Shown: positions 1 to 10,779, counted from the stretch's first letter. The stretch: 64,000 nt of DNA from Bacillus sp. HSf4 (GCF_029537375.1 NZ_CP120679.1:2592001-2656000); one strand, 5' to 3'. The notes: a model not told the origin generated them from the sequence alone. Numbers and translations: made by a program.

Positions 1-740
1 ACCCAATCGAGCCCGGCTTGCTCATTGCGCAGGGCGTTATAGGCATGCTGAAGCCCTTCATATATTTTCTCATAATTGGCAATTTGCTGGCGTTCTTCTT
101 GCAGCAGTTCGTCTTCTTTCGGCTGAAGATTGGCGGATTCGATTTCATCAAGCTGAAATTGAATCAAATCGAGCCGGTGCGCCATTTCCTGTTCGCTTTC
201 AGAAAGCTGCTTGACCTTTTTGACGACATTCATATAGCGGTCGTATACTTCTTGGTAAGCTTTTAATGCCTTATCAATTTCTTCGCCCGCATATCTGTCC
301 AACAGCTGAAGATGCTGATCATCTTCCATTAGAAGCTGGTTGTCGTGCTGGCCGTGGATGTCCAATAAAAGTCTGCCGACTTCCCTGAGAGCTGCGATCG
401 TCACAAGTTTTCCATTGACGCGGCAGATGCTTTTGCCGTTTGCATTAATATCTCTTCTCATAACGATCATATCATCCGAGGCTTCAATTCCAAGTTCGGC
501 GCAGAGATCAAAAACGGGATGTCCGCTGTCAAGCAGAAACAACCCTTCTAATTCGGCCCTTTTCTCTCCATATCTGACATATTCACTCGACCCTCTGCCC
601 CCGACAAGCAACGATACTGCATCAATGATGATCGATTTTCCAGCTCCAGTCTCTCCGGTTAATACAGTAAGCCCTTTTTCAAATGAAATGGTTAACTCTT
701 CAATAATGGCAAAGTTTTTGATCGATAATTCAGCTAACAA
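1..740 (-). CDS. recN: DNA repair ATPase RecN, N-terminal part
   Basis: SMC-like ATPase acting early in double-strand break repair. The part in the window encodes about 246 residues and runs off the left edge, so the C-terminal half is missing. It opens with an N-terminal ABC-type head: the Walker A motif GETGAGKS lies near residue 30, followed by the start of the coiled coil with many Glu, Leu and Gln residues. I chose the TTG start at 740 because the translation from there matches the B. subtilis RecN N-terminus (LAELSIKNFAIIE-like) and a GAGGTG ribosome site sits about 9 bases upstream. It lies 30 bases downstream of ahrC in the same direction, as in B. subtilis. Confidence 0.95.
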   Translation of the reverse strand, partial: MLAELSIKNFAIIEELTISFEKGLTVLTGETGAGKSIIIDAVSLLVGGRGSSEYVRYGEKRAELEGLFLLDSGHPVFDLCAELGIEASDDMIVMRRDINANGKSICRVNGKLVTIAALREVGRLLLDIHGQHDNQLLMEDDQHLQLLDRYAGEEIDKALKAYQEVYDRYMNVVKKVKQLSESEQEMAHRLDLIQFQLDEIESANLQPKEDELLQEERQQIANYEKIYEGLQHAYNALRNEQAGLDW

Positions 741-769
741 ACTTTTGTGACACCTCTTTTCGGGCCTAT

Positions 770-1219
770 TTATAAAAGTTCCAGAATTTTTTTCTGAACA
801 TGTTCCGTATCTTCCTGAGTTCTGCAGATAATCAAAATCGTATCATCGCCGCAGATCGTCCCCATGATTTCTTCCCAATCCAAATTGTCCATCAACGCAC
901 CGATTGCCTGGGCGTTGCCGGGCATCGTCTTCAGGACGATCATGTGGCTTGCCGAATCAATTTTGACAAACGCATCCATCAATGATCGCTTGAGCTTGGA
1001 GAGCGGATTAAACCGCTGATCAGCAGGCAGGCTGTATTTATAGGAGCCGTTATTTGTCGGCACTTTCACCAGGTGAAGCTCCTTGATATCGCGTGAAACG
1101 GTGGCCTGTGTGACATTGTATCCGTCTTTCTTTAAAATATCGACGAGCTCATCCTGTGTCTCAATCTCATTTGCAGTGATAATTTCCCTGATTTTAATAT
1201 GCCTTTGACCTTTGTTCAT
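770..1219 (-). CDS. argR: Arginine repressor AhrC/ArgR
   Basis: Hexameric transcription factor that represses arginine biosynthesis and activates arginine catabolism when arginine is bound. The 149 residues match the family's usual length. The N-terminal winged-helix domain has the recognition motif TVSRDIKEL with Ser42-Arg43, and the C-terminal oligomerisation domain has the arginine-contact motif GDDT at about 124-127. An in-frame ATG 14 codons upstream is possible, but the start at 1219 is preceded by a good AGGTGG site and reproduces the known N-terminus ([14 protein letters not shown]). A hairpin terminator separates it from the upstream yqxC, so it probably has its own promoter. An ARG-box-like palindrome just upstream suggests autoregulation; that is an inference. 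Confidence 0.95.
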   Translation of the reverse strand: MNKGQRHIKIREIITANEIETQDELVDILKKDGYNVTQATVSRDIKELHLVKVPTNNGSYKYSLPADQRFNPLSKLKRSLMDAFVKIDSASHMIVLKTMPGNAQAIGALMDNLDWEEIMGTICGDDTILIICRTQEDTEHVQKKILELL

Positions 1220-1246
1220 ATTCCACCTCTGCTTATACACACATTG

Positions 1247-1260
1247 TGTATGTTTATACA
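1247..1260 (-). promoter_or_regulatory. ARG-box-like palindrome upstream of argR
   Basis: The 14-mer TGTATAAACATACA (minus strand) fits the core TGNAT-N4-ATNCA of ArgR/AhrC operators. It overlaps a second perfect inverted repeat, ATACACA-N3-TGTGTAT, at 1235-1251. It lies about 30 bases upstream of the argR start codon. Binding by AhrC is an inference. Confidence 0.45.
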
Positions 1261-1302
1261 TTTATGTTATATGATTTTGCCGAAAAAGTACACGTTTGCA
1301 GC

Positions 1303-1332
1303 AAAAAAGGAATAATAGCCCACTATTATTCC
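1303..1332 (-). terminator. Terminator of yqxC (dxs operon)
   Basis: On the minus strand a perfect 10-bp stem (GGAATAATAG / CTATTATTCC) with a 4-base loop is followed by a T6 run. The stem overlaps the yqxC stop codon. It marks the end of the upstream operon before argR. Confidence 0.85.
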
Positions 1333-2171
1333 TTTTCATCCGACTTTTTCGCTTTTAATGTGTCGTGAGCCTCTTCGACAATTTGATTGACCATATGTTC
1401 TGCGATCGGTGTTCCGGGCTTATCTGGCCCTTCCCAATGCAAATGAAGCAGAAATTCAATGTTGCCGTCTCCTCCTGTTATCGGAGAAAATGATGCATTT
1501 TTGCAATGATATCCTTCCCGGGCGGCAAATTGGCTGATATCGTTCAGCACAGCTTTATGGACGAGAGGATCGCGGACGATGCCTTTTTTCCCAACTGATT
1601 CACGGCCGGCTTCAAACTGCGGTTTGACCAGAGCGACGCAATCGCTGTCCGCCACCAAAATGTTTTTCAACACTGGCAATATGATTTTCAGCGAGATAAA
1701 CGAGACGTCAATGGTGGCAAACTCCGGCATTCCTGCCGTAAAGTCAGCTGGAGTACAGTAGCGGAAATTCGTGCGCTCCATCACGATCACCCGCTCATCC
1801 TGCCTTAATTTCCAGGCAAGCTGATTATAGCCGACATCCACCGCATAGGAGCGCAAAGCACCGTTTTGCAGGGCGCAGTCGGTAAATCCGCCCGTTGACG
1901 AACCGATATCGATCATCAATTTGCCGCGGACGGAAAGTTGGAATTCCTTCAATGCTTTTTCAAGCTTTAATCCGCCTCTAGAGACGTATTTTAACGGGTT
2001 CCCTTTAATGGTCAGCGGAATCGTGCGGTCGACCTTTTCACCCGGCTTGTCCAGCCTGTTTTCATTCGTATAGACAATACCGGCCATGATCGCCCTTTTC
2101 GCTTTTTCCCGCGTTTCCATTAACCCTCTTTCTACTAATAAAACATCAAGCCGTTCTTTTTTTGCTGTCAT
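1326..2171 (-). CDS. yqxC: TlyA-family rRNA methyltransferase (hemolysin-like)
   Basis: Predicted S-adenosylmethionine-dependent RNA 2'-O-methyltransferase of the TlyA/FtsJ family, 281 residues as usual. An N-terminal S4 RNA-binding domain covers about residues 1-65 ([11 protein letters not shown] start). It is followed by a Rossmann methyltransferase fold with the SAM loop [11 protein letters not shown] at 88-98 and the candidate catalytic Lys69 in SRGGLKL. Its start overlaps the dxs stop (ATGA), so the two are translationally coupled. The mycobacterial homologue modifies 16S and 23S rRNA; the substrate in Bacillus is not evident from the sequence. Confidence 0.92.
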   Translation of the reverse strand: MTAKKERLDVLLVERGLMETREKAKRAIMAGIVYTNENRLDKPGEKVDRTIPLTIKGNPLKYVSRGGLKLEKALKEFQLSVRGKLMIDIGSSTGGFTDCALQNGALRSYAVDVGYNQLAWKLRQDERVIVMERTNFRYCTPADFTAGMPEFATIDVSFISLKIILPVLKNILVADSDCVALVKPQFEAGRESVGKKGIVRDPLVHKAVLNDISQFAAREGYHCKNASFSPITGGDGNIEFLLHLHWEGPDKPGTPIAEHMVNQIVEEAHDTLKAKKSDEKE

Positions 2172-4069
2172 GATCCAATTCCTTTATGAGTCTTTACAGG
2201 TGTCAGCATCCTTATTCGTCTGATGACTTCTTCTTTCGTTAAGCCGATTTCTTCAAGCAGCTTTGCAACGCTTCCATGTTCGATGAAACGATCAGGAATC
2301 CCCATTCTGTCAATCATCGGACTGTATGACTGATGGTCATGGGCAAATTCAAGAATCGAGCTGCCGAAACCGCCTTGAAGGACAGCCTCCTCGATCGTTA
2401 AGATCGGAAGACCTTCGTTCAGAATCCCCTTGAGCATCTTTTCATCAAGCGGTTTGATGAAGCGGGCATTCACTACTCTGACGGAGCGCCCTTCTTTTTG
2501 GAGCTCCTCCGCCGCGGCAAGCGCCATCGGAATGGTTGTGCCGAACGTTAAAATCACGGCATCAGTTCCGGGCCGCAACACTTCCCATGTCCCGATCGGA
2601 ATCGTCTTCAACTCTTGATCCATTTTGACGCCAAGTCCGTTTCCGCGCGGAAAACGCATGGCGATAGGACCGTCATTGTATTTGACAGCCGTATTGACCA
2701 TATGCTGGCCTTCATTTTCGTCTTTCGGCATCATCAGCACCAGATTTGGAATATGCCTTAAAAAGGCAATATCAAATACGCCTTGGTGGGTTTCCCCGTC
2801 TGCGCCGACAAGCCCTGCTCTGTCAATACCGATAAATACGTTTAAATTTTGCCGGCAGATGTCATGGACAACCTGGTCATATGCGCGCTGAAGAAAAGTG
2901 GAATAGATCGCCAAAAACGGCTTCATATCCTGTGTGGCAAGACCGGCAGCCATCGTGGCAGCGTGCTGTTCGGCAATGCCGACATCAAACATCCGCTCCG
3001 GAAACTCGCTTGCAAACCCTTCAAGCTTCGAGCCAACCGGCATGGCCGGGGTGATGGCCACAATCCGTTCGTCTTCGCGCGCAAGCTTCCGGACCGTTTC
3101 ACTGACAAGTGAGCTCCATGACGGAGCGGCGGCTTTTGGCTTGACAAAATCCCCCGTATCGATTTTATAAGGGCCGGTTCCATGCCAAGTTCCGGTTTTA
3201 TCGGTTTCCGCAGGTTTGTAGCCTTTTCCTTTTTTGGTGATGACATGGAGAAGGACAGGCCCCTTCGTTTTCTTCGCATACTGCAGGTTTTCGAACAGCT
3301 CTTCGTATGAGTGCCCGTCAACAGGCCCCAAATACGTGAAACCAAGCTCTTCAAAAAACATCCCTGACACCAACAGATATTTCAGGCTGTCTTTGATTCG
3401 CTCAGCCGTTGAGGCAAGTTTTCCGCCCACAGCGGGTATTCTTTTGAACAAATATTCGAGCTCATCTTTCACCCATTGATACTTTCCGGCTGTGCGCAGC
3501 CTTCCGAGCATGGAATGAATCGCTCCGACATTTGGAGCGATGCTCATTTCATTGTCATTTAAAATGACAATCATATCTTTTTGTTCGTGTCCGATGTGGT
3601 TCAGCGCTTCAAGCGCCATGCCGCCCGTCAGAGCGCCGTCGCCGATGATCGGGATGATGTACTCGTTTGTACCTTTTAAATCTCTGGCAGCTGCCATTCC
3701 CATCGCACCGGAAAGAGAAGTTGAGCTGTGGCCTGTTTCCCAGACATCGTGTTCGCTTTCATTTCGTTTCGGAAAGCCGCACAATCCCAGATGCTGGCGC
3801 AAAGTCGCAAAATCTTTTCCGCGGCCGGTCAAAAGCTTGTGTACATAAGATTGATGCCCGACATCCCATAAAAATTTATCTTTCGGACTGTTGAATTCTT
3901 TATGCAAAGCAATGGTCAGCTCAACGACGCCGAGATTCGGACCGATGTGCCCCCCTGATTCGGAAAGCGTTTCAATTAAAAAGCGGCGAATCTCAGCGCT
4001 TAAATCCTCCAGTTCCTGAAGGGAAAGATCTTTTAAAAATTTGGGGTCTTTTATAGATAACAGATCCAA
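2168..4069 (-). CDS. dxs: 1-deoxy-D-xylulose-5-phosphate synthase
   Basis: Thiamine-diphosphate enzyme condensing pyruvate and glyceraldehyde 3-phosphate, the first step of the MEP isoprenoid pathway. It has the ThDP motif GDGALTGG at about 133-140, the ETGHSSTS segment, and the transketolase-like second domain with [10 protein letters not shown] and the GDETHQG-type region. I placed the start at the TTG at 4069 ([10 protein letters not shown] in the translation). This gives 633 residues, identical to the B. subtilis enzyme, and an AAAGTGAG site lies upstream. An in-frame ATG at 4150 would add 27 unconserved residues. Overlaps yqxC by 4 bases and follows ispA at about 260 bases. Confidence 0.95.
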   Translation of the reverse strand: MDLLSIKDPKFLKDLSLQELEDLSAEIRRFLIETLSESGGHIGPNLGVVELTIALHKEFNSPKDKFLWDVGHQSYVHKLLTGRGKDFATLRQHLGLCGFPKRNESEHDVWETGHSSTSLSGAMGMAAARDLKGTNEYIIPIIGDGALTGGMALEALNHIGHEQKDMIVILNDNEMSIAPNVGAIHSMLGRLRTAGKYQWVKDELEYLFKRIPAVGGKLASTAERIKDSLKYLLVSGMFFEELGFTYLGPVDGHSYEELFENLQYAKKTKGPVLLHVITKKGKGYKPAETDKTGTWHGTGPYKIDTGDFVKPKAAAPSWSSLVSETVRKLAREDERIVAITPAMPVGSKLEGFASEFPERMFDVGIAEQHAATMAAGLATQDMKPFLAIYSTFLQRAYDQVVHDICRQNLNVFIGIDRAGLVGADGETHQGVFDIAFLRHIPNLVLMMPKDENEGQHMVNTAVKYNDGPIAMRFPRGNGLGVKMDQELKTIPIGTWEVLRPGTDAVILTFGTTIPMALAAAEELQKEGRSVRVVNARFIKPLDEKMLKGILNEGLPILTIEEAVLQGGFGSSILEFAHDHQSYSPMIDRMGIPDRFIEHGSVAKLLEEIGLTKEEVIRRIRMLTPVKTHKGIGS

Positions 4070-4330
4070 TCGGATCAACTCACTTTCAGCATGATTTCTG
4101 CAAGTATGCGCCTTGCTCATTTTCAACTGCATTTTAAGGACTGCTTTCATTATGATCAGCTTGGATTATTATATGATGAAAACATCCTCATGCGCAAACG
4201 TGCATATCGGGACGCTTTTTAATCTGAAAAAACAGCCGCTAACACATCGTGATAACGGCGCGGCGTTTCCGGTTCAACTGCTTCTATTTTAGCATAATCA
4301 GCCTTGTGTGCTCAAATGGAAACAAAGGCA

Positions 4331-5221
4331 TCAGTGATCCCGGCGGGCAATCATCTCGCAAAAATCATAAAGGAGTTCTTTTTCCAAAGAAAGCGTCGAG
4401 ATTAGCTCTTTCGCCTTTTCAATATGCTCGCTGAGCTTTTGTTTAGCGCCATCCACAGAAAGGATTGCTGGATAGGTCGATTTCCCGTTTGTCGTGTCAG
4501 AACCGATCCGCTTGCCGATTTTATCCTCGGACCCCTCCAAATCCAAAATATCGTCTCTGATTTGAAAAGCGATGCCGATATGATGGCTGAATTCGCGGAG
4601 CTTTTCGATTTCATCTTCAGGTGCATCGGCCAGAACGGCGCCGGCAATCACGCTGAAGCTGAGGAGCTTGGCCGTTTTTCCTTCGTGAATCGTCTGCAGG
4701 TCCTCAAGGGAAATGGATCTTGATTCAGCTTCCATATCTAAAATTTGGCCGCCGACCATCCCTTCGGCCCCCGCCGCTGAAACCAGCTCATTTACCAGTC
4801 TCAGGCGCTTTTCGGCGGAGACGTCTGCCGGCATCTGCGAAGCAATCAATTTAAAGCTCTCGGTCAATAATGCGTCTCCTGCCAGAACCGCTGTCGCTTC
4901 TCCGAAAATTTTATGGTTTGTCGGTTTTCCTCTTCTTAAATCGTCGTCATCCATACAGGGAAGATCATCATGGATCAACGAATAGGTGTGGATCATTTCG
5001 ACCGCACATCCGACCGGAATTCCGTCCGCTTCATTTTTGCCGTAAGCATGAAGAAGCGCAAGCACCAAAATCGGTCTCAGCCTTTTTCCTCCCGCTTCCA
5101 AAGAATAAAGCATGGATTCTTTCAGGGATGTCGGCGCTTGCAGTTCTTGTATATATATAGGAAGGCGTTCTTCGATCAATGCTTTTCTCATTTTTAAAAA
5201 AACATCCAGATTAACGCTCAC
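4331..5221 (-). CDS. ispA: Farnesyl diphosphate synthase IspA
   Basis: Trans-isoprenyl diphosphate synthase making farnesyl diphosphate from IPP and DMAPP, directly linked to dxs. Both aspartate-rich motifs are visible: [10 protein letters not shown] at 85-94 and DDILDLEG in the C-terminal half, plus GGKRLRP for diphosphate binding. The GTG start at 5221 gives 296 residues, the B. subtilis length, and is preceded by GGAGGAAAAAG. It overlaps the 3' end of xseB by 11 bases, so translation is probably coupled. A longer in-frame reading from 5242 lacks conservation. Confidence 0.94.
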   Translation of the reverse strand: MSVNLDVFLKMRKALIEERLPIYIQELQAPTSLKESMLYSLEAGGKRLRPILVLALLHAYGKNEADGIPVGCAVEMIHTYSLIHDDLPCMDDDDLRRGKPTNHKIFGEATAVLAGDALLTESFKLIASQMPADVSAEKRLRLVNELVSAAGAEGMVGGQILDMEAESRSISLEDLQTIHEGKTAKLLSFSVIAGAVLADAPEDEIEKLREFSHHIGIAFQIRDDILDLEGSEDKIGKRIGSDTTNGKSTYPAILSVDGAKQKLSEHIEKAKELISTLSLEKELLYDFCEMIARRDH

Positions 5222-5471
5222 CTTTTTCCTCCTCCCGGACACTGAAAGGAGCTAATTCGCCATTTTCCCGCAAAATATAGTCCATTTGCTTTTCAACATT
5301 TTGCAGTTTTTCGTGGCACATTTTTGAAAGAGTCATGCCTTCCTGGAAGTAATCGATCGCTTTTTCCAAAGGCACATCCCCTTCTTCAAGCTTTGCTACG
5401 ATCTGTTCCAGACCTTTCATGGCCTCTTCAAACGTAACGTCCTCCTGGTTTCTTTTCTTATCTTCAGCCAT
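5211..5471 (-). CDS. xseB: Exodeoxyribonuclease VII small subunit
   Basis: Small subunit of exonuclease VII, which binds in several copies along the XseA coiled coil and degrades single-stranded DNA. The 86-residue product has the typical helical pattern with [17 protein letters not shown] and [11 protein letters not shown]. The ATG at 5471 overlaps the last 8 bases of xseA. An upstream in-frame ATG at 5501 lies well inside xseA and is not conserved. Confidence 0.93.
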   Translation of the reverse strand: MAEDKKRNQEDVTFEEAMKGLEQIVAKLEEGDVPLEKAIDYFQEGMTLSKMCHEKLQNVEKQMDYILRENGELAPFSVREEEKGER

Positions 5472-6813
5472 TTGTTTCGCCTCTCTTTTGCCGTACTTCA
5501 CAGGCCAAAGTCCCGTCGTTTAATTTGACAAGGATTTCGTCTTTTTCCTCGACCTGTTCAATACTTTTAATCAGTTCGTTTTCCTTATATGTCAAACTGT
5601 ACCCTCTTTCCATGACTTCAAGAGGGCTCAATGCATTCAGTTTACCAAGAACCGTTTGAAACTGCGAGTGAATGTGCTTAAGCTGCACTCTCATGTTCCG
5701 TTTCAGCCGGTTTGTCTGTTCCTCATGGCGCCTTTTCGCTTGTTTCAGCTGTTCAGCCGGATGTAGCATTTCCAATTTGTACGTCTTTTCGTTCAGCATC
5801 TGTTTTTTTTGCTCCAGTGTCAAGGCCAGCTGTTTTTGAAAACGGTCAAACGCGAGATCAAACTCCTGTTCTTTTTGGGCATAGAGCCTTTTGGGATAGC
5901 GGAAAGCATAGGACGACTGAAGGTGTTTCACCCGCTCCTGTCTTTTTTTTAGATCCTGTTGCATCGTGTTTGTGATTCTTGCTTCAAGTGTTTTTAAGCG
6001 CTCCAGCAAATCAATGATATTTGGGACCGCAAGCTCGGCGGCACCCGTCGGAGTTGCAGCCCGCAAATCAGCTGTGAAGTCGCTGATCGTAAAATCCGTT
6101 TCATGCCCGACGGCGGAAATAATCGGAATGTCGGACGAAAAAATGGCTCTGGCGACGATCTCTTCATTGAAAGCCCACAGCTCTTCAATCGACCCGCCGC
6201 CGCGTCCGACGATTAATACGTCGCACAACTCTCTGCGGTTGGCTTCTTCAATGCTGTTGACGATAGACTGGCTCGCGTTTGTTCCCTGAACGAGAGTTGG
6301 AAGGACGATCACTTTTACAAGGGGATATCTTCTTTTAATGGTGGTGATGACATCCCGTACAGCCGCTCCTGTAGGAGAAGTGACAACACCGATGACAGAT
6401 GGAAAGGCGGGGATGGATTTTTTATGTTTTTCGTCAAACAAACCTTCTTGTGAAAGTTTTTTCTTTAATTCTTCATAAGCCAGATGAAGCGCACCGATGC
6501 CGTCTGGTTGCATTTCCTTCGCATAGAGCTGATAGCTGCCGCTCGGTTCGTAAACCGAAATGCCGCCTCTCACCAACACCTTCATCCCGTTTTCAGGGGT
6601 GAAGCCGAGACCTTTGTTTTGTCTGGCAAACATAACGGCCTGGATGCGGGCATTGTCATCCTTGAGCGTAAAATAAATATGTCCTCTGCTATGTATTTTC
6701 ACATTTGACAGCTCGCCCTTGATCCAAAGATCATCAAGATGGGGATCGACGTCAAACTTGCGTTTAATATATTTTGTCAAAGCCGTGACCGTGACAAATG
6801 ATACTTCACTCAT
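5464..6813 (-). CDS. xseA: Exodeoxyribonuclease VII large subunit
   Basis: Catalytic subunit of exonuclease VII; 449 residues against about 448 in B. subtilis. An N-terminal OB-fold nucleic-acid domain covers roughly 1-100. The exonuclease core follows, with [28 protein letters not shown] and [14 protein letters not shown], then a long coiled coil rich in Lys, Gln and Glu to which XseB binds. The start is set by AAAGGAGACTGTGCC-ATG. Forms a tight operon with xseB, ispA, dxs and yqxC. Confidence 0.97.
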   Translation of the reverse strand: MSEVSFVTVTALTKYIKRKFDVDPHLDDLWIKGELSNVKIHSRGHIYFTLKDDNARIQAVMFARQNKGLGFTPENGMKVLVRGGISVYEPSGSYQLYAKEMQPDGIGALHLAYEELKKKLSQEGLFDEKHKKSIPAFPSVIGVVTSPTGAAVRDVITTIKRRYPLVKVIVLPTLVQGTNASQSIVNSIEEANRRELCDVLIVGRGGGSIEELWAFNEEIVARAIFSSDIPIISAVGHETDFTISDFTADLRAATPTGAAELAVPNIIDLLERLKTLEARITNTMQQDLKKRQERVKHLQSSYAFRYPKRLYAQKEQEFDLAFDRFQKQLALTLEQKKQMLNEKTYKLEMLHPAEQLKQAKRRHEEQTNRLKRNMRVQLKHIHSQFQTVLGKLNALSPLEVMERGYSLTYKENELIKSIEQVEEKDEILVKLNDGTLACEVRQKRGETNG

Positions 6814-6845
6814 GGCACAGTCTCCTTTCTTAGAGGCGCAGGTAG

Positions 6846-6886
6846 GTTCATCCGCCGGACATCATCCGGCGGGTGAACGTTTTTTT
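6846..6886 (+). terminator. Terminator-like hairpin pointing against the operon
   Basis: A 14-bp stem (GTTCATCCGCCGGA / TCCGGCGGGTGAAC, one G-U on the plus strand) with a 5-base loop runs straight into a T7 tract on the plus strand. On the minus strand the G-U becomes an A-C mismatch and there is no T tract. It therefore reads as a plus-strand terminator between the minus-strand genes folD and xseA. Confidence 0.7.
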
Positions 6887-7733
6887 AAAGGGAACGTTTC
6901 GCTGATTTTACCGTGTTATGGGCAAGCATTGTAATCGTCATCGGACCGACGCCTCCGGGTACAGGCGTGATATATGATGCTTTTTCTTTTGCCTCATCAA
7001 ACGCCACATCTCCGGTGAGCTTTCCGTTGTCAAGGCGGTTGACGCCGACATCAATGACAATGGCTCCTTCTTTTATCTGATCCGCTTTGATAAAATTGGC
7101 TTTCCCCACAGCTACGATCAGCACATCGGCTTTTTTCGTGTGCGCCGTTATATCGGCCGTCCTTGAATGGCAATATGTGACGGTTGCGTTTTCGTTCAAA
7201 AGCAGCTGGCCAACCGGTTTCCCCACGATATTGCTTCTGCCGACGACAACAACCTCTTTCCCTGACAGATCAATGCCGGTTTTCTTCAGCAATTCGACGA
7301 TTCCCGCCGGTGTGCAAGGCAGGAATGTATCTTCGCCGAGCAGCATCTTTCCTACGTTCAGCGGATGAAAACCGTCAACATCTTTGTCAGGAGATATCCT
7401 TTCAATCACCGCTTGTTCGGAAATATGATCCGGAAGAGGCAGCTGGACAAGAATTCCGTGAAAGTCGTCATTCTTGTTGTACTGGTCGATGACTTCAAGA
7501 AGTTCCTGTTCAGAGAAATCTGCGTCAAAATGGTCCAATTGGAAGCGCATCCCCATAGCTTCAGCTGCTTTTTTCTTTCCGCGTACATATGAAAGAGACG
7601 CCGGATCATCACCAATTAAAATAACGGCCAATCCCGGGGTAACTCCCTGTTTTTTAAGCTCTTCAACTTCCTTGGCCAGCTGCCCGCGCTTTTCTTTCGC
7701 TGTTTCTTTTCCGTCGATGATGGTTGCTGTCAT
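6885..7733 (-). CDS. folD: Bifunctional methylene-THF dehydrogenase/cyclohydrolase FolD
   Basis: Interconverts 5,10-methylene-THF and 10-formyl-THF using NADP. The 282-residue product has the catalytic Lys in [18 protein letters not shown], the dinucleotide-binding [14 protein letters not shown] and the C-terminal signature [15 protein letters not shown]. The start at 7733 follows TAGGAGGAGAGCAA, a strong ribosome site; the 17 codons of open frame upstream are not conserved. It lies 16 bases downstream of nusB. Confidence 0.97.
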   Translation of the reverse strand: MTATIIDGKETAKEKRGQLAKEVEELKKQGVTPGLAVILIGDDPASLSYVRGKKKAAEAMGMRFQLDHFDADFSEQELLEVIDQYNKNDDFHGILVQLPLPDHISEQAVIERISPDKDVDGFHPLNVGKMLLGEDTFLPCTPAGIVELLKKTGIDLSGKEVVVVGRSNIVGKPVGQLLLNENATVTYCHSRTADITAHTKKADVLIVAVGKANFIKADQIKEGAIVIDVGVNRLDNGKLTGDVAFDEAKEKASYITPVPGGVGPMTITMLAHNTVKSAKRSL

Positions 7734-7749
7734 TTGCTCTCCTCCTAAA

Positions 7750-8139
7750 TTATTCAAGGTCTGATTTAATGTTAGAAAGAACACCGTTTACAAACTTCGC
7801 TGACTTGTCATCACCAAATTGCTTTGCCAGTTCTATCGCTTCATTCATAGAGACGTTGACAGGTATGTCGTCCAAAAACAGCATTTCATAAGCGGATAAA
7901 CGCAGAATCGCGCGATCGACATTGGCGAGCCTGTCGAGCTTCCAATTGACGAGATGACGCTTGATCATCTCATCGATTTTGCTTTTGTTCTCTAAGACCC
8001 CGTAAACAAGCTGTTCGAAAAAAGCATCGCTTTCAAGGCCGTCAAGGGCATGCTGCATTGCTTCTTTCGGTTCTATATCGCTGACATCAATCTGGAATAA
8101 TGACTGCAAAGCCTTTTCTCTTGCTGTTCTTCTTTTCAT
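7750..8139 (-). CDS. nusB: Transcription antitermination factor NusB
   Basis: Small helical RNA-binding protein that works with NusE (S10) at boxA sites during rRNA transcription. The 129-residue product has the family N-terminus [15 protein letters not shown] and the C-terminal [21 protein letters not shown] segment. AAAGGAGAAAAAGTAAGG precedes the ATG. It is followed closely by folD. Confidence 0.96.
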   Translation of the reverse strand: MKRRTAREKALQSLFQIDVSDIEPKEAMQHALDGLESDAFFEQLVYGVLENKSKIDEMIKRHLVNWKLDRLANVDRAILRLSAYEMLFLDDIPVNVSMNEAIELAKQFGDDKSAKFVNGVLSNIKSDLE

Positions 8140-8382
8140 CCTTACTTTTTCTCCTTTAATCCTCTTTGCTGCTGCCGCTTAAGCCACAAAGAGATCATAT
8201 CATATTTTTAGTGTTTTCGCATGCGAAAATCGTGATTTTATCGCCAATAACCGAATAATAAACAATAAACTCCCAACAACATTCGTTTTTATTTTTGCGC
8301 CGGGTCTTTCATTGCTTTTATTTTTGATCGATACCACCGGAATGATGCTTATGAAAAATGATTTTTTAAACACACGGAACAT

Positions 8383-8415
8383 GAAAAAACCAAAGGGCCG
8401 ACATTCCCCTTGGTT
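8383..8415 (-). terminator. Terminator after yqhY
   Basis: On the minus strand AACCAAGGGG and CCCTTTGGTT form a stem with one G-U pair and an 8-base loop, followed by a T run. The 230 bases between here and nusB are AT-rich; I saw no gene there. Confidence 0.75.
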
Positions 8416-8429
8416 CTCCCAAAAAAGTG

Positions 8430-8840
8430 CTACATCTCTTGATCGATTTCCACTTCTTGTGTTTTTGAATCAAATTGGACTCCAACGATATGAATGTTGA
8501 TTTCGTTAATCGACAGAGCCGTCATATTCAGGAGCGTCTGGCGGATATTATCCTGGACGGCATTTGCAACTTTAGGAATGGAAACGCCGAATAGCATCAC
8601 ACAGTAGACGTCAATGATAATGCCGTCGTCGGTCAGATCAACTTTGACGCCCTTGCCGTGATTCTTTTTTCCAAAGCGTTCTACAACACCTGTTGCGAAA
8701 TTGCCGCGCATTCCGGCAACGCCTTCAACTTCGGAAGCGGCGATTCCGGCAATCACCTCAATGACCTCCGGAGCGATCTCCACTTTTCCTAAATGATCTT
8801 CTTCATGGCTCATTTCCAATAAGCTGTTGTCGTCTTTCAA
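8430..8840 (-). CDS. yqhY: Asp23/Gls24-family protein YqhY
   Basis: Asp23 domain protein of about 136 residues with the family signature GKVEIAPEVIEVIAGIAASEVEG and a GKGVKVDL segment. In B. subtilis the homologue is genetically tied to acetyl-CoA carboxylase: its loss selects suppressors in acc genes. That fits its place directly after accC. I favour the TTG start at 8840. The ribosome site GGAGG ends 8 bases before it, whereas the GTG at 8849 would overlap that same site. Confidence 0.9.
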   Translation of the reverse strand: MKDDNSLLEMSHEEDHLGKVEIAPEVIEVIAGIAASEVEGVAGMRGNFATGVVERFGKKNHGKGVKVDLTDDGIIIDVYCVMLFGVSIPKVANAVQDNIRQTLLNMTALSINEINIHIVGVQFDSKTQEVEIDQEM

Positions 8841-8860
8841 TCTGCTCACCTCCGTATAAA

Positions 8861-10213
8861 TTACGACCCCATTACATCATATATTTCTAAAAACTTCGTA
8901 TTAAATTCTCCGCTTACAAATGTTTCATGGTCAAGCAGCTTCAAATGGAAAGGGATCGTCGTATGAACGCCTTCGATGACGAATTCGCTCAGCGCCCTCT
9001 TCATTCTTTGGATCGCTTCCTCCCGCGACTTTCCATATGTGATGACCTTGGCAATCATGCTGTCATAGTACGGCGGAATCATATAGCCCGGATATGCAGC
9101 TGAGTCCACTCTGACGCCGAGACCGCCCGGAGGCAGGTACATCTCGATTTTTCCCGGAGAAGGCATGAAGTTTTTCTCCGGATTTTCCGCGTTAATCCGG
9201 CATTCGATCGCCCATCCGTTAAAGGCGACTTCATCCTGGGTCAGGCTCAGCTTCTCGCCTGAAGCCACTTTGATCTGCTCTTTGATCAAATCGACGCCGG
9301 TCACCATTTCCGTCACCGGGTGTTCAACCTGAATCCGCGTGTTCATTTCCATGAAGTAATACTTTTGTTCGCGGTAGTCATAAATGAACTCGACTGTTCC
9401 CGCTCCCGTATACTGAACGGCTTCAGCCGCTTTGACCGCCGCCTGACCCATCTGCTCCCTGATTCCTTCATCAAGCGCAGGCGAAGGGGTTTCTTCAATC
9501 AGTTTTTGCAGCCTTCTTTGGATCGAGCAGTCGCGCTCACCCAAATGAATCGTGTTTCCGTGTGTGTCTGCAAGGACTTGAATTTCGACGTGCCGGAAAT
9601 CTTCAATATATTTCTCGATGTACACACCGGGGTTGCCAAACGCTGTCGCGGCTTCCTGCTGGGTGATTTTGATGCCGTTGATCAGCTCTTCTTCCGTCCG
9701 GGCAATCCTGATTCCTTTTCCGCCGCCTCCGGCAGTTGCCTTTATAATCACAGGATACCCGATATCGCGTGCCAATGAAACCGCATCTTCTATATCCTCA
9801 ATAATTCCTTGAGAGCCCGGTACGATCGGAACGCCGGCCTGCTTCATCGTTTCCCTTGCGACATCCTTTGTTCCCATTTTGGAGATCGCGTCCGCGGTCG
9901 GTCCTACGAAGGTGACGTTTACTTCTTCGCAAAGCTCTGCGAAATCTGAGTTTTCCGCAAGAAAGCCGTAACCCGGATGAATCGCGTCCGCCCCGGTCAT
10001 TTTAGCAACGCTGACGATGTTGGTGATGTTTAAATAGCTGTCTTTTGAAAGCTTGGGTCCGATGCAGAATGCTTCATCGGCCATCTGTACATGAAGCGCC
10101 TCTCTGTCAGCCTCTGAAAAGACGGCAACTGTATCGATTCCCAGTTCTTTACACGCTCTGATAATTCTGACAGCAATTTCTCCCCTGTTCGCAATTAATA
10201 GCTTTTTTATCAT
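8861..10213 (-). CDS. accC: Acetyl-CoA carboxylase, biotin carboxylase subunit
   Basis: Carboxylates the biotin on AccB using ATP and bicarbonate, the first half of malonyl-CoA synthesis. The 450 residues match the family. An N-terminal pre-ATP-grasp domain starts [16 protein letters not shown]. The ATP-grasp glycine loop [10 protein letters not shown] is at 161-170 with Lys159, and [14 protein letters not shown] lies in the second half. It lies 12 bases downstream of accB and upstream of yqhY. Confidence 0.98.
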   Translation of the reverse strand: MIKKLLIANRGEIAVRIIRACKELGIDTVAVFSEADREALHVQMADEAFCIGPKLSKDSYLNITNIVSVAKMTGADAIHPGYGFLAENSDFAELCEEVNVTFVGPTADAISKMGTKDVARETMKQAGVPIVPGSQGIIEDIEDAVSLARDIGYPVIIKATAGGGGKGIRIARTEEELINGIKITQQEAATAFGNPGVYIEKYIEDFRHVEIQVLADTHGNTIHLGERDCSIQRRLQKLIEETPSPALDEGIREQMGQAAVKAAEAVQYTGAGTVEFIYDYREQKYYFMEMNTRIQVEHPVTEMVTGVDLIKEQIKVASGEKLSLTQDEVAFNGWAIECRINAENPEKNFMPSPGKIEMYLPPGGLGVRVDSAAYPGYMIPPYYDSMIAKVITYGKSREEAIQRMKRALSEFVIEGVHTTIPFHLKLLDHETFVSGEFNTKFLEIYDVMGS

Positions 10214-10225
10214 CTCAATTGCTCC

Positions 10226-10711
10226 TTACTCTGCTTTTACTAAAAATAAAGGTTGTCCGTATTCAACAAGCTGGCCGTTTTCAACCAGCACCTCAACGAT
10301 TTCACCTTTTACTTCAGCTTCGATTTCATTGAAGAGCTTCATCGCTTCGACGATGCAGACAACGGAAGATTCCGTCACCTTTGAACCGACGGTTACATAA
10401 GGATCAGCTTCAGGCGAAGACGATGCATAAAACGTCCCGACCATAGGGGAGGTGATTTTATGAAGGTTTTCATTGGCGTTGGCGGCTTCCTGTTGAGCCG
10501 GCGCTTCCTGGACGGGCGCTTGCTTTGCCTGAACAGCAGCTTCTTGTACCGGAGCCTGAACAGGAACGGCCGGCGCCTGCTGGATGGTTTGTACGACACC
10601 GCTTTGTTTTTTCAGTTCAACCTTCGATCCTTCGTTTTCATATGTAAATTCATTTATCGAAGATTCATCAATTAATTTTATCAATTCTTTAATTTCATCA
10701 ATTTTTAACAT
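10226..10711 (-). CDS. accB: Biotin carboxyl carrier protein AccB
   Basis: Carries the biotin that shuttles CO2 from AccC to the carboxyltransferase. The 161 residues comprise an N-terminal domain, a flexible linker rich in Ala, Pro, Gln and Val (about 40-80), and a C-terminal biotinyl domain with the target Lys125 in EAMKL. First gene of accB-accC(-yqhY). A SigA-like promoter and a short palindrome lie just upstream. Confidence 0.97.
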   Translation of the reverse strand: MLKIDEIKELIKLIDESSINEFTYENEGSKVELKKQSGVVQTIQQAPAVPVQAPVQEAAVQAKQAPVQEAPAQQEAANANENLHKITSPMVGTFYASSSPEADPYVTVGSKVTESSVVCIVEAMKLFNEIEAEVKGEIVEVLVENGQLVEYGQPLFLVKAE

Positions 10712-10755
10712 GCTATCGCACTCCTAATGAAAAGATTTATCATGTTTATCAGTTA

Positions 10756-10768
10756 GTACTAAAAGTAC
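10756..10768 (-). promoter_or_regulatory. Palindrome at the accB transcription start
   Basis: GTACT-AAA-AGTAC is a perfect inverted repeat just downstream of the predicted accB start point. The plus strand also reads TTAGTAC at 10753-10759, equal to one half-site of the FapR operator; the other half matches poorly. A regulator bound here would block early elongation. Confidence 0.35.
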
Positions 10769-10779
10769 ATACTATATTC

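Noticed and set aside
2923-3354. 143-codon minus-strand open frame inside dxs
   Set aside because: It lies on the same strand in another frame of dxs, with Arg/Ser-rich random composition and no ribosome site.
9320-9778. 152-codon plus-strand open frame opposite accC
   Set aside because: Antisense shadow of a highly conserved gene; no ribosome site.
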